From the NCBI GenBank assembly GCA_031550725.1, contig JAVBOH010000008.1, positions 454,983 to 518,982 on the forward strand: a stretch of 64,000 nt of DNA, given 5' to 3'. The stretch comes from UBA946 sp031550725. Lineage in GTDB: Bacteria; Bacillota; Clostridia; Oscillospirales; Ruminococcaceae. Below, piece by piece: positions 53,989 through 61,982 of the stretch. The notes beneath the pieces are model-generated. The model was not told the DNA's origin and ran no database searches. It saw only the letters and a list, made by a program, of their open reading frames with translations. Positions within the stretch are counted from its first letter, which is position 1, and each line of letters opens with the position of its first letter. A program made the translations under genes and the position numbers.

Positions 53989-55002
53989 TTATTCGGAGGA
54001 TAAAGTTTTAATCTCGTTAAGGAGCTTAGCAAACTCTTTTAGGTCCTCCATACAAGTATTTACAATATGTTGAGTGCTTAATACACTTTCAGCAATTTCC
54101 TGTGACTGATCACCGATTCTTTTCATGGTTTTGGAAATCTGGTCGGCAGAATGAGAGCTTGTTTCAGCAAGAACCCTGACCTCCTGAGCAATAACGCCAA
54201 ATCCCTTGCCGTGTTCTTTCGCTCTTGATGCCTCGATAGAGGCGTTAAAGCCAAGTATCTTAGTGTTCAAAGCGATATTTCGGATTTCATTAACAGTTTC
54301 TGAAGTTTTAGTAACTTCATAAGCACAAGCATCAGAATTCTTAACCAAATCTTCAAATGAGCCTGAAAGCTGACGCATACGCCTTAAACTATCACTAACA
54401 ACATCCTGTGCATTTTGAATTTTGGTATACATAGTATGGTTAAGTGTTGAAAGCCCTGAGTTAGATTGTGCTGCAAGGTAGTTACCATATGCAACCTTTG
54501 AAAGAACAGTCGCAATAGTAAATAAATAATCTGCAGCGTCATCAATCTGTTCTTTTGGCATAATCTTAACTTTTCGAACAGCTTTGATATATTCATCAGC
54601 ATTGATACCAAGCTCAAGTGCAATCTTACGGAATTTTTTCTCATCAGGAGGCTCAGGAAGTACCTGTCCGCCAATGAAAGAGCCTATCATTCGACCGTTC
54701 AGCATAATAGGTGCAGCAAAATCAACCAGACCGCCATGACAATAATATGTCGATGGACGGCGGGTTTTCATAGTCATTTCCCCGCCCTTTTTATCGCATT
54801 GTTCACAGCGTTCACAGCCAAGCTTTGATTTTCTGGTCAAATTCATACAAAAGTCAGTAAAGTTACTTCCTCTTGTAACAGCATTACCGTCAGCATCAGT
54901 GGTCAAAGCCGCCATGCCGGTAAGCTTAGCAAATCCATCCTGAATTTGCTGCAAAGTTTCGACATCAATAATATCGGTTAATCTAATATCAGCCATACCC
55001 AT
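53989..55002 (-). CDS. Cytosolic chemoreceptor with PocR sensor domain
   Basis: 337 residues. Residues 5-170: PocR-type domain with a Cys-rich centre (GCERCEQCDKKGGEM, YYCHGGLVDFAAPIMLNGRM). Residues 190-335: a short methyl-accepting signalling hairpin with EIRNIALNTKILGFNASIEA and KGFGVIAQEVRVLAETSSHS. There is no membrane helix, so it signals from the cytoplasm. PocR domains sense small metabolites such as diols; the ligand is unknown here. The start at 55002 (MGMADIRL) follows AGAGGA; 55035 is an alternative. Confidence 0.87.
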   Translation of the reverse strand: MGMADIRLTDIIDVETLQQIQDGFAKLTGMAALTTDADGNAVTRGSNFTDFCMNLTRKSKLGCERCEQCDKKGGEMTMKTRRPSTYYCHGGLVDFAAPIMLNGRMIGSFIGGQVLPEPPDEKKFRKIALELGINADEYIKAVRKVKIMPKEQIDDAADYLFTIATVLSKVAYGNYLAAQSNSGLSTLNHTMYTKIQNAQDVVSDSLRRMRQLSGSFEDLVKNSDACAYEVTKTSETVNEIRNIALNTKILGFNASIEASRAKEHGKGFGVIAQEVRVLAETSSHSADQISKTMKRIGDQSQEIAESVLSTQHIVNTCMEDLKEFAKLLNEIKTLSSE

Positions 55003-55294
55003 CACATTCCTCTCAGCGTTTTGATGTATATACATAAGTCAAAATTTTCACGGTACTCAGCACAAATATCTGTATGCATAATATCAAAATAATATAAAAT
55101 CGTATTAGTAAATCGCAACTAAAAAAGGAATTTTAATTCCAATATCTCTAATTAATAATACACCAATTTCGCCAATTTGTCAATCGAATTTCGCCGCTTT
55201 TTAAGCAATATGTTCAAAACGCACATACTAAACGTTTTAATAATGGCAATATGCTAGAATATTTTGAATTTCTGTAAAAATTAACAAATAACTA

Positions 55295-55323
55295 TTGTAA
55301 AAAAAAGCAAATTAAGCTATAAT
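55295..55323 (+). promoter_or_regulatory. Sigma-A promoter of the PP2C phosphatase gene
   Basis: TTGTAA (55295-55300), 17 bases, TATAAT (55318-55323). In the rest of the 55003-55373 gap I found no convincing sigma-28 site for the divergent chemoreceptor. Confidence 0.7.
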
Positions 55324-55373
55324 GTACAACGTAGAAAAGATAAAAACTAAAGAAAGGCAGGCGTTTAAGGTTA

Positions 55374-56123
55374 ATGTATTATTGCTGTGGAATAACTGAT
55401 ACAGGCAGAGTTAGGGAGCATAACGAGGATGCATTTTTGATAAATAAAATAGTGATGTCAAAAGCACAGCTTGAAACGCCGCTGACACCGCCGTTTATAG
55501 CAGCCGTTGCAGATGGTGTAGCAGGAGAAACATCAGGTGAGATTGCCTCAAAGCTGGCGCTAGAGCTTTTAACAAGCATGAAGATAAACAAAAAGACTGA
55601 TTATCAGAAAAAGGTACTGAACATTCATGCATACCTAAAAAGGCATGGCATAACTCATGATAATCTGAATATGCAGACAACATTATGCGCATTGGCGGTT
55701 GATACAGAGAATAACGCTACTATAATTAATGTAGGTGACTCAAGATTGTACAGATACAGAGGCGGTAAGATTAAACAACTCTCTAAAGACCAGTCGCTTG
55801 TGCAGATGCTATATGAAAATGGTCATATTTCAAAAGAACAAAAAATTAATCATGCACAAAAAAACGTAATATTTCCTGTTTTGGGTAATATCAGCACAGA
55901 GCCAACAATTGATGTAACAAAAATTGAGGATGGTATTTGTCATGGAGATATTATTCTGATATGTTCGGATGGGTTGTCCGATTATCTTACAACCAGTGAA
56001 TTTGAGGATACACTTGCATTACCGCAGAAATTCCATAAAAGACTTGCAAGGCTCGTCGAGCTTGCAGGGGATAATGGAAGTACTGATAATATTACTGTTG
56101 TCGGTATAACAGTTAGAGATTAA
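55374..56123 (+). CDS. PP2C-family serine/threonine phosphatase
   Basis: 249 residues, Stp/PrpC type: GITDTGRVREHNEDAFLIN, metal-binding AAVADGVAGETSGEIASKLA, TTLCALAVDTENNATIINVG followed by DSRLYRYRGGKIKQLSKDQS, and IILICSDGLSDYLTT with GSTDNITVVGITV. It removes phosphate from Ser/Thr residues. No partner kinase (PrkC) follows, unlike in most Firmicutes. The ribosome site before ATG 55374 is weak (TAAGG close by, GAAAGG further up). Confidence 0.9.
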   Translation: MYYCCGITDTGRVREHNEDAFLINKIVMSKAQLETPLTPPFIAAVADGVAGETSGEIASKLALELLTSMKINKKTDYQKKVLNIHAYLKRHGITHDNLNMQTTLCALAVDTENNATIINVGDSRLYRYRGGKIKQLSKDQSLVQMLYENGHISKEQKINHAQKNVIFPVLGNISTEPTIDVTKIEDGICHGDIILICSDGLSDYLTTSEFEDTLALPQKFHKRLARLVELAGDNGSTDNITVVGITVRD

Positions 56124-56135
56124 AATATAAGAAAA

Positions 56136-56165
56136 ATGGGCTGTTGCGAGTGTGCAACAGCCCAT
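56136..56165 (+). terminator. Terminator of the phosphatase gene
   Basis: 12-bp stem ATGGGCTGTTGC (56136-56147) and GCAACAGCCCAT (56154-56165). The tail is poor in T, and the next promoter starts in its last base. Confidence 0.6.
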
Positions 56166-56193
56166 TGACATATCATTTTAACTGTGATATAAT
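56165..56193 (+). promoter_or_regulatory. Consensus sigma-A promoter of the DUF6323-DUF6179 unit
   Basis: TTGACA (56165-56170), 17 bases, TATAAT (56188-56193): both boxes perfect. The leader is about 105 nt and very AT-rich. Confidence 0.8.
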
Positions 56194-56304
56194 AAAAACT
56201 ATACCTATAAATATAAAATATTATAATACTCCTATAATACACTTTAATTATAGCATACTTATATATATTTGTCAATAGGTAAATTTAACAAAGGAAGTGA
56301 TAAA

Positions 56305-56775
56305 ATGAAAGATTTTTTTATACAATCAATATTAAATGGATTTGGGATAAGCGTATTACAAGAAAAAAATGCCGTTTTAGAAACAAATATAAAAGCCGCA
56401 GACTGTGGATTGCAATTAACTGAAAAAGAAGCAGAAATGCTTGTCATAACAGGAAAAGATGCAATTACAGAGCAGGATAGAGTAGAGTTTGGAAAGAGTG
56501 CGACGGTTAAAATAATCGAAAAATTCATGCACAGCACTTTTATAACGCAAGCTGATTATGCCGATACAATTGCCGCATTGATTGACGTTTTTTATGAAGT
56601 TAAAGAAGAAAGCATGGATTTGTTAACTGATGAAGAAGTTATAGAAGAAATGTATGATTGCTTTGAGAATGAAAGTGGTGGGGTAATTGAAGTCCTGCAA
56701 AATAGGGATATGGAATATCTAAGTAAGAAAATCCGTTATATGTATATGCAGATTAATGACATTGATTATGATTAA
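56305..56775 (+). CDS. DUF6323-like protein
   Basis: 156 residues, acidic, no membrane helix. LTEKEAEMLVITGKDAITEQ then DRVEFGKSATVKIIEKFMHS and FYEVKEESMDLLTDEEVIEE recall DUF6323, a family of unknown function that I recall next to DUF6179 in Clostridia. AAGGAAGTG precedes ATG 56305. It has a perfect promoter and shares its transcript with the next gene. Confidence 0.65.
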   Translation: MKDFFIQSILNGFGISVLQEKNAVLETNIKAADCGLQLTEKEAEMLVITGKDAITEQDRVEFGKSATVKIIEKFMHSTFITQADYADTIAALIDVFYEVKEESMDLLTDEEVIEEMYDCFENESGGVIEVLQNRDMEYLSKKIRYMYMQINDIDYD

Positions 56776-56807
56776 GTGCAAATTTATTAAAAGGATGGGA
56801 ATAAATT

Positions 56808-57785
56808 ATGCATAAGGTAGTAACCGCACATTTTCAAAAAGAAATCGATAAAGATAATTATACATTATCATTGCTTGAATATTGTATAATTAACAATATA
56901 ATTGATATGACAAAGCAGACAAAGATAAAAAATGTCCTTGATAATGAATTTATCGAGATGGCAAATCAATTTACGATGAGAGCAAGCAGTACTATTTCAA
57001 AAAAGCAGGCAGAGCTGATATATAATTCGATTTTATATCAAAGTGATGTATGTTTGTTAAGTTTAAATGATGATGAAAATGCAGTGAGAGCCTTGTTGAA
57101 TGAGGATATTACGGAAATACTAAATCATGGCAAGCAGTTAATTTTCAGATATACAGAAGAATGCAGAACAATCTTTAAATTGGCATATAAAAATAAGTTA
57201 AACATACAGATATATGAGTATAATTTCATTATGGATAAAGCTTTTGATGAGTTCAATATGAATTATTCAGCAAGATTTGATGCAGAAAATATATGTACAT
57301 CAATAGATTATCCACTAATGAATAAGCAAGCATATGCGCTGAAAAGCAAGGGCGTAGTTTTCATAAAAGAGTATTACACAGCGATAATGTATGAGAATAT
57401 TTTTTGTTCATATTTTAATATGTCTGATATAATAGAAGTTCTGAATGGTTTTGGAGCGGTTTATAACTGTCATTACAGTGAGCTTTTGTTTAATATAGCA
57501 GAGGTAATATTAAAGAATAGCTTAGCGTCAATGTTGCTTGGTAAGAAATATAATGAAATCAAACTGACAAGCATAGATATAAAGGAGCTTTATGATAAAT
57601 ATTTTGACTGTTCGCAAATAGATTTAAGTAATAGGATAAACGAGGTGTTCAGTTTGTCGGATTTGCGTTTTAAGGATAATCAATTAAAATTACATTTACT
57701 TGAATATCTTCCTGTTTTCGCATGCGAATTACATAAACATTTGCAGGCGAAAAACATAGAACAATACATTGTGTCAACAAATTAA
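56808..57785 (+). CDS. DUF6179-like protein
   Basis: 325 residues, helical, with no membrane segment or catalytic motif that I can see. RASSTISKKQAELIYNSILY, YNFIMDKAFDEFNMNYSARF and SIDYPLMNKQAYALKSKG fit the DUF6179 style. Function unknown. AAAAGGATGG precedes ATG 56808, 32 bp after the DUF6323-like gene, so the two are cotranscribed and may act together. AT-rich codon use like its partner. Confidence 0.62.
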   Translation: MHKVVTAHFQKEIDKDNYTLSLLEYCIINNIIDMTKQTKIKNVLDNEFIEMANQFTMRASSTISKKQAELIYNSILYQSDVCLLSLNDDENAVRALLNEDITEILNHGKQLIFRYTEECRTIFKLAYKNKLNIQIYEYNFIMDKAFDEFNMNYSARFDAENICTSIDYPLMNKQAYALKSKGVVFIKEYYTAIMYENIFCSYFNMSDIIEVLNGFGAVYNCHYSELLFNIAEVILKNSLASMLLGKKYNEIKLTSIDIKELYDKYFDCSQIDLSNRINEVFSLSDLRFKDNQLKLHLLEYLPVFACELHKHLQAKNIEQYIVSTN

Positions 57786-57828
57786 TATGGTGAAATAATA
57801 AATATTTTACGGGTTTCAAAGAAAACAC

Positions 57829-57857
57829 TTGACAATCCGTAAAATATGTATTATAAT
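57829..57857 (+). promoter_or_regulatory. Consensus sigma-A promoter of the hflX leader
   Basis: TTGACA (57829-57834), 17 bases, TATAAT (57852-57857). Transcription would start near 57865, about 320 nt before hflX. Confidence 0.85.
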
Positions 57858-57908
57858 TCTTAATGTTGATGAAATCGACCATAGATTAATGAAAGTGAGG
57901 GCGGACTA

Positions 57909-57992
57909 ATGTTAGTATATATTAAAATTTGGAATAATGCTAATACTATTAACGGAAGGTCTGTCTGTCAATATAGGCTAAGGCACGCATAA
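57909..57992 (+). CDS. Putative 27-residue leader peptide of hflX
   Basis: The ATG at 57909 has GTGAGG 8 bases upstream and overlaps the stop of a six-codon ORF (57889-57909, MKVRAD) as TAATG. The peptide starts MLVYIKIWNNAN and ends YRLRHA. Codons 16-17 (GGA AGG) carry CGGAAG (57953-57958), complementary to the left arm of the downstream terminator. The stop TAA (57990) lies inside the first hairpin CACGCA/TGCGTG. It is too short for homology; the evidence is its place and ribosome site. Confidence 0.55.
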   Translation: MLVYIKIWNNANTINGRSVCQYRLRHA

Positions 57993-58017
57993 AATTCGCA
58001 TCAAAGCGAACTGCGTG
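57984..58017 (+). other. Leader hairpin at the end of the small ORF
   Basis: CACGCA (57984-57989) pairs with TGCGTG (58012-58017) and encloses TTCGC/GCGAA (57995-58010). A second hairpin, ATATGCA with TGCATAT, follows at about 58022-58044. Confidence 0.55.
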
Positions 58018-58068
58018 TAAAATATGCATTATAATTGTGCATATTTATAACTTATATTTTATAGTCAT

Positions 58069-58093
58069 GCTTCCGATATCGGAGGCTTTTTTT
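58069..58093 (+). terminator. Attenuator-type intrinsic terminator before hflX
   Basis: GCTTCCG (58069-58075), loop ATAT, CGGAGGC (58080-58086), then seven T (58087-58093). It lies between the only strong promoter and the hflX start, so expression needs readthrough or a second promoter (TATAAT at 58099 lacks a -35). Confidence 0.85.
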
Positions 58094-58185
58094 ATTGCTA
58101 TAATATGACAGATAGTATTACAAATTGTATAATTATAATCATAATATACAATTTAACGACGATGAATGTATGGAGGGATTTATAT

Positions 58186-59457
58186 ATGGAAGAAAAAATA
58201 AATTTAATTGAACCAACAAGAGTGATACTTGTATGTGCTGATACAGGCGAGTTTGATGCAGAGCGTTCGATTGACGAGCTAGAGGAGCTTGCAAAGACAG
58301 CAGGAGCGGAGGTTATAGGTAAGGTAATACAGAAACGTCCATCATATGACAGCGCAACCTGCATTGGCTCGGGACGCTTAGAGGAACTCAAGGAAACATT
58401 GGAGCAGATGGAGATAAATCTTGTTGTTTTTGACTCTGAGCTTTCTCCAAACCAGACAAGGAATATCGAGAGAGTGCTTGATGTAAGAGTTATCGACAGA
58501 ACGACCTTGATACTCGACATTTTTGCGCAGCGTGCATTATCAAAAGAGGGACGCTTACAGGTTGAGCTTGCACAGCAGAAATACCGTTTGCCGCACTTAG
58601 CAGGCATGGGTAAAAGTATGTCACGATTAGGCGGCGGTATCGCAGGCGGAGGACTTGCAGGTATAGGTGCAAGAGGCCCTGGTGAAACAAAGCTTGAAAC
58701 TGACAAGCGACACATCAGACGACGCATTGAAACATTATCAGCAGAGTTAAAGGAACTTGAGCGCAGACGTGGACTTCATAGAGAGCGACGTAAAAAGGAT
58801 AATGTGCTGACAGCGGCAATAGTAGGGTATACCAATGTTGGCAAATCAACGCTTTTGAATGCGCTTACAGATGCAGGAGTGCTTGCAGAGAATAAGCTTT
58901 TTGCAACACTTGATATTACGTCAAGAGCCTTGGAATTGCCAGATGGCAGAAGTGTGCTACTTATTGATACAGTAGGTCTTATAAGACGACTTCCGCATGA
59001 CTTGGTCGAGGCGTTCAAGAGTACACTTGAGGAAGCAGCAAATTCTGATATTATAATTAATCTCATTGACATTAGTGCTGACGATGGCTATGAACAGGCA
59101 GAGGTTACAGCAAAATTGCTTGCAGAATTAGGTTGCGAGGGTATACCGCAGATAAATGTCTTGAACAAAGCGGACAAGCTGCCAGAGGGGACAGATATAC
59201 CATGTGACGACAAAACGGTTGTTATATCGGCAAAGCATAAAAAGGGCTTTGATGACCTGCTTAACTGTATAGCAAAAAATTTGCCTGCAACAGCTAAAAG
59301 ATGCACATTTGTTATACCGTATGACAAAACAAATCTGATTAATACTATACGTATAGATGGGAAAATATATTCTGAGGATTATCAGGAAGATGGAACACTT
59401 ATAGATGCCCTTGTGGATAACAAGGTTTTCTATATGGTTGAGCCTTATATGGTATAA
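58186..59457 (+). CDS. hflX: Ribosome-associated GTPase HflX
   Basis: 423 residues. N-terminal HflX domain (IEPTRVILVCADTGEFDAER), the family-specific glycine-rich loop GGGIAGGGLAGIGARGPGET followed by KLETDKR, and a GTPase domain with G1 GYTNVGKSTLLNALTDAG, G3 LLIDTVGLIRRLP and G4 NVLNKADKLP. HflX splits stalled ribosomes; a Listeria homolog protects against macrolide and lincosamide antibiotics. ATG 58186 follows GGAGGG by 8 bases; the frame start at 58105 is rejected. The leader (57865-58185) suggests control by attenuation. Confidence 0.95.
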   Translation: MEEKINLIEPTRVILVCADTGEFDAERSIDELEELAKTAGAEVIGKVIQKRPSYDSATCIGSGRLEELKETLEQMEINLVVFDSELSPNQTRNIERVLDVRVIDRTTLILDIFAQRALSKEGRLQVELAQQKYRLPHLAGMGKSMSRLGGGIAGGGLAGIGARGPGETKLETDKRHIRRRIETLSAELKELERRRGLHRERRKKDNVLTAAIVGYTNVGKSTLLNALTDAGVLAENKLFATLDITSRALELPDGRSVLLIDTVGLIRRLPHDLVEAFKSTLEEAANSDIIINLIDISADDGYEQAEVTAKLLAELGCEGIPQINVLNKADKLPEGTDIPCDDKTVVISAKHKKGFDDLLNCIAKNLPATAKRCTFVIPYDKTNLINTIRIDGKIYSEDYQEDGTLIDALVDNKVFYMVEPYMV

Positions 59458-59459
59458 CA

Positions 59460-59500
59460 AAAGCGTGGCTTTACATTTTCGTAAAGTCACGCTTTATTTC
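59460..59500. terminator. Bidirectional terminator between hflX and feoA
   Basis: 15-bp stem with one G-T pair, AAAGCGTGGCTTTAC (59460-59474) and GTAAAGTCACGCTTT (59481-59495), then ATTTC. Confidence 0.75.
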
Positions 59501-59504
59501 TCCA

Positions 59505-59744
59505 TTACTGAGATATCTCGACAATAACCCTAGAGCTATCCTCAGAGCGCAAAGCTATAACCGCACCTCTGATAAGATAAGCAATTGGGTCACCTGATGG
59601 GCTTCTTTGCAGACAACATACCTTAGTACCGGTTATAAGCCCGATATCCTGTAAACGCCGACGCATACAACCCTCGTTGTTAAGACATTTGACCCTAGCG
59701 GTTGAGCCTTCTGAAAGAGAGTGTAAAGTAACTGAACTTTCCAT
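59505..59744 (-). CDS. feoA: FeoA-domain protein
   Basis: 79 residues, SH3-like FeoA fold: LHSLSEGSTARVKCLNNEGC then MRRRLQDIGLITGTKVCCLQ, RSPSGDPIAYLIRGAVIALR. FeoA normally supports the ferrous iron transporter FeoB, but no feoB is next to it: its downstream neighbour is the convergent hflX. It may act alone or with a distant feoB. The ribosome site is weak (GGAG 14 bases upstream). Confidence 0.85.
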   Translation of the reverse strand: MESSVTLHSLSEGSTARVKCLNNEGCMRRRLQDIGLITGTKVCCLQRSPSGDPIAYLIRGAVIALRSEDSSRVIVEISQ

Positions 59745-59952
59745 GTTTATATATTATACTCCGTAATTTATAAGTAAAGTCATACTCTTAAAGCAATACC
59801 TCTAAGGGTATGCTACTAATATGATATGCTAAAGTTTCGCTATTGCAACAAAATTTTATATTAACTTGTACTAAAATAAAGCAAGTCCGCATAATATGTT
59901 GTAGTCAAGCTGTATTTCAGCACAATATATTAAATTGCAAGGAGCGGTTATA

Positions 59953-60585
59953 ATGAGTTCAAGAACATCAAAAAAAGGAAATAAAATAATACTATTCGTC
60001 ATATTAGTTGTAATTATACTGTTAGGATTGTTTTTCTTTAAGAAAGCAAAAACCGAAGCAGAGCAGGATTCAATGTTTTCAATGAGCAGTAACTCACAAA
60101 GGGTGAAGTTTTTGAATGAGCAGGGCTGGATAGTAAAACCTGACCCTGTTAAAAAAGAAGAAATCATAATTCCATCCGAGGTTAATGAAACATATGCAGA
60201 ATACTTGAAGCTTTTGAACGAGCAGGGATTTAATATCAAGGAGCATATGGGCAAGGATGCAATGATGATTACATACGAGATATTAAACTATCCTGATTTC
60301 CCTGAAAATGTTGTAGCGAATATGATTATTCTTGATGACAAGCTAATCGGCGGAGATGTTTCTCTTAATGAGGAGGGTGGATTTGTTGTACCTCTCATTT
60401 CAGACAAAACTAAGAATGAGCTTATGGAGCAAAACACTGCAACAGAAACTGTAAGCATTACTGATGTTATGGAAACAACAATAAAAATCAAAGAAGAAAA
60501 TACAGAAACAATGACTGAAACAACAGTCGAAACGTTAACTGACACAGTATTAGAAACATCTGATGTTATAACAACAGCAGAATAA
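59953..60585 (+). CDS. DUF4830-domain membrane-anchored protein
   Basis: 210 residues. One N-terminal membrane helix (KIILFVILVVIILLGLFFFK), then a DUF4830-like domain (RVKFLNEQGWIVKPDPVKKE, EEIIIPSEVNETYAEYLKLL, NEQGFNIKEHMGKDAM, NYPDFPENVVANMIILDDKL, IGGDVS). The last 45 residues are Thr/Glu-rich (TETVSITDVMETTIKIKEEN and onward), resembling a flexible surface tail. Function unknown. AAGGAG precedes ATG 59953; the frame start at 59935 is before it. Confidence 0.75.
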   Translation: MSSRTSKKGNKIILFVILVVIILLGLFFFKKAKTEAEQDSMFSMSSNSQRVKFLNEQGWIVKPDPVKKEEIIIPSEVNETYAEYLKLLNEQGFNIKEHMGKDAMMITYEILNYPDFPENVVANMIILDDKLIGGDVSLNEEGGFVVPLISDKTKNELMEQNTATETVSITDVMETTIKIKEENTETMTETTVETLTDTVLETSDVITTAE

Positions 60586-60592
60586 AAAACAC

Positions 60593-60630
60593 AAGGGGGG
60601 CGTTGCTAGACAACATCCCCCTTACTTTTT
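60593..60630. terminator. Terminator between DUF4830 gene and dcyD-like gene
   Basis: AAGGGGGGCGTTG (60593-60605) pairs with CAACATCCCCCTT (60611-60623) with one G-T pair and one mismatch, followed by ACTTTTTG. Confidence 0.75.
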
Positions 60631-60651
60631 GTTATGCAGTATTATACTCTA

Positions 60652-61629
60652 TCAATAGAATAATTCTTTATGAGGAAAAATTCCAAGCTGACCTCCAGTG
60701 TGGATAAAAAGAACATTGCCCTTAAGCAAAGGATTTCTCTTAGCAATTTCACTAACTGTACCCATCAGTGATTTTCCAGAGTATACAGGATCGGTAACAA
60801 TACCTGTCGAGTTAGCTGTTTTACTTATAAAATCCACTAATTCTGGAGAAATATCACCATAACCACCACCAAGATAATCTGCATTAATATAAATATTTTC
60901 GGTGGGAATTGGGCATGGGAATTTTGCAATAGCGTCACCTTCATTTAACCAGCGTATAACTCTTTCTCGTGAACCTTCTGATGCCGTTATATTAAACCCT
61001 ACAATTGTCTTGCCGCCACAATACAATTCATTTGCAGCATAAAGTCCAGCGTAAGTTCCTCCAGTACCGACAGCAGTGCAAATAACATCAAAATGAATTC
61101 CCAACTCACGTTCCTGCTTCATTATTTCTAAATATGTGCTGTAATAGGCAAATAAACCTAATCCATTAGCACCACCTTCTGGGATTATGAATGGATTATA
61201 CCCCTTGCTTCTATATACAGAAGCGATTTGTTCCATAATTTCATTTTTGCTGTTATTATACTGCTCACTAGTTATTATAGTTACTTCTGCTCCAAAAAGA
61301 TTATCGAAAAGATAATTACCATCAGGTGGTGCATCTGGACCAATGAGCAAAAGATGGCACTTTAAGGAGAAACGTGCTGATAATGATGCAGTAGCTCTTG
61401 AATGATTTGATTGAAGTCCTCCGCAAGTAATAATTACATCGCAATTCAACTTTACAGCTTGAAAGAAATGATATTCAAGATTACGCACCTTATTGCCACT
61501 TATTTCAAAACCTGAATAATCATCTCGTTTTATATATAAGGTTGACCAATTTGGATTAGGATTAATATTATCTAAGCATTGGATTGGAGTAGGTAAATTA
61601 GCAACGCATAATTTGTCTGGTATTCTCAT
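60652..61629 (-). CDS. PLP-dependent D-cysteine desulfhydrase / ACC deaminase-family enzyme
   Basis: 325 residues. N-terminal LYIKRDDYSGFEISGNKVRN has the PLP-binding Lys in SGNKVRNLEYH; ITCGGLQSNHSRATASLSAR and CTAVGTGGTYAGLYAANELY are family motifs; the C-terminus reads DPVYSGKSLMGTVSEI and LFIHTGGQLGIFPH. DcyD releases pyruvate, sulfide and ammonia from D-cysteine; ACC deaminase is closely related and cannot be excluded by eye. GGAGG precedes the ATG. No cysteine-transport gene is adjacent. Confidence 0.88.
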   Translation of the reverse strand: MRIPDKLCVANLPTPIQCLDNINPNPNWSTLYIKRDDYSGFEISGNKVRNLEYHFFQAVKLNCDVIITCGGLQSNHSRATASLSARFSLKCHLLLIGPDAPPDGNYLFDNLFGAEVTIITSEQYNNSKNEIMEQIASVYRSKGYNPFIIPEGGANGLGLFAYYSTYLEIMKQERELGIHFDVICTAVGTGGTYAGLYAANELYCGGKTIVGFNITASEGSRERVIRWLNEGDAIAKFPCPIPTENIYINADYLGGGYGDISPELVDFISKTANSTGIVTDPVYSGKSLMGTVSEIAKRNPLLKGNVLFIHTGGQLGIFPHKELFY

Positions 61630-61697
61630 AGTGATTTACCTCCATATAGCTTGATTTTCTTAATTGTTAATATTTTTCATCTAACTTTATTATTTGT

Positions 61698-61784
61698 GAA
61701 TTGCGGCTACGCCGTTGGGATGCCGTCGATACTTTCCTCTTGATTAAAAACAATGCAATTATTTTTAATCAAGGAATAGTATTA
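61698..61784. repeat. Hairpin-array element, copy 1 (shorter)
   Basis: It shares with copy 2 a 37-base core starting TTGCGGCT and containing TGGGATGCCGTC and ATACTTTCCT (three differences). A 12-bp hairpin CTTGATTAAAAA/TTTTTAATCAAG (61739-61773) and the end GGAATAGTATTA follow. Its left end is unclear. It lies in the upstream region of the dcyD-like gene. Confidence 0.65.
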
Positions 61785-61872
61785 TAAATAATATATGCCA
61801 TCATTTGAATAGTCGTGCGTTATAAAATAGTACATATACTAAAAAATCATTTTTGCAGACGTAAAATAAAAG

Positions 61873-61918
61873 AAGAGAAAAACCAACAAAATGCCAACAG
61901 GCACGAGGTTTTTCTCTT
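61873..61918 (-). terminator. Terminator downstream of the GH127 gene
   Basis: 12-bp stem AAGAGAAAAACC (61873-61884) and GGTTTTTCTCTT (61907-61918) with inner TGCC/GGCA. The minus strand continues CTTTTATTTT. It lies past the hairpin array, so the array would be in the GH127 transcript. Confidence 0.65.
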
Positions 61919-61982
61919 TAAATTAGAATAATGTAATATCTTTTCTAAAAAAATCACAGCGATATGTTTATATGTCAAGCTT

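Noticed and set aside
59745..59952. Fur or DtxR box upstream of feoA
   Set aside because: No matching 19-bp iron-box palindrome was found in this spacer; only weak AT-rich repeats.
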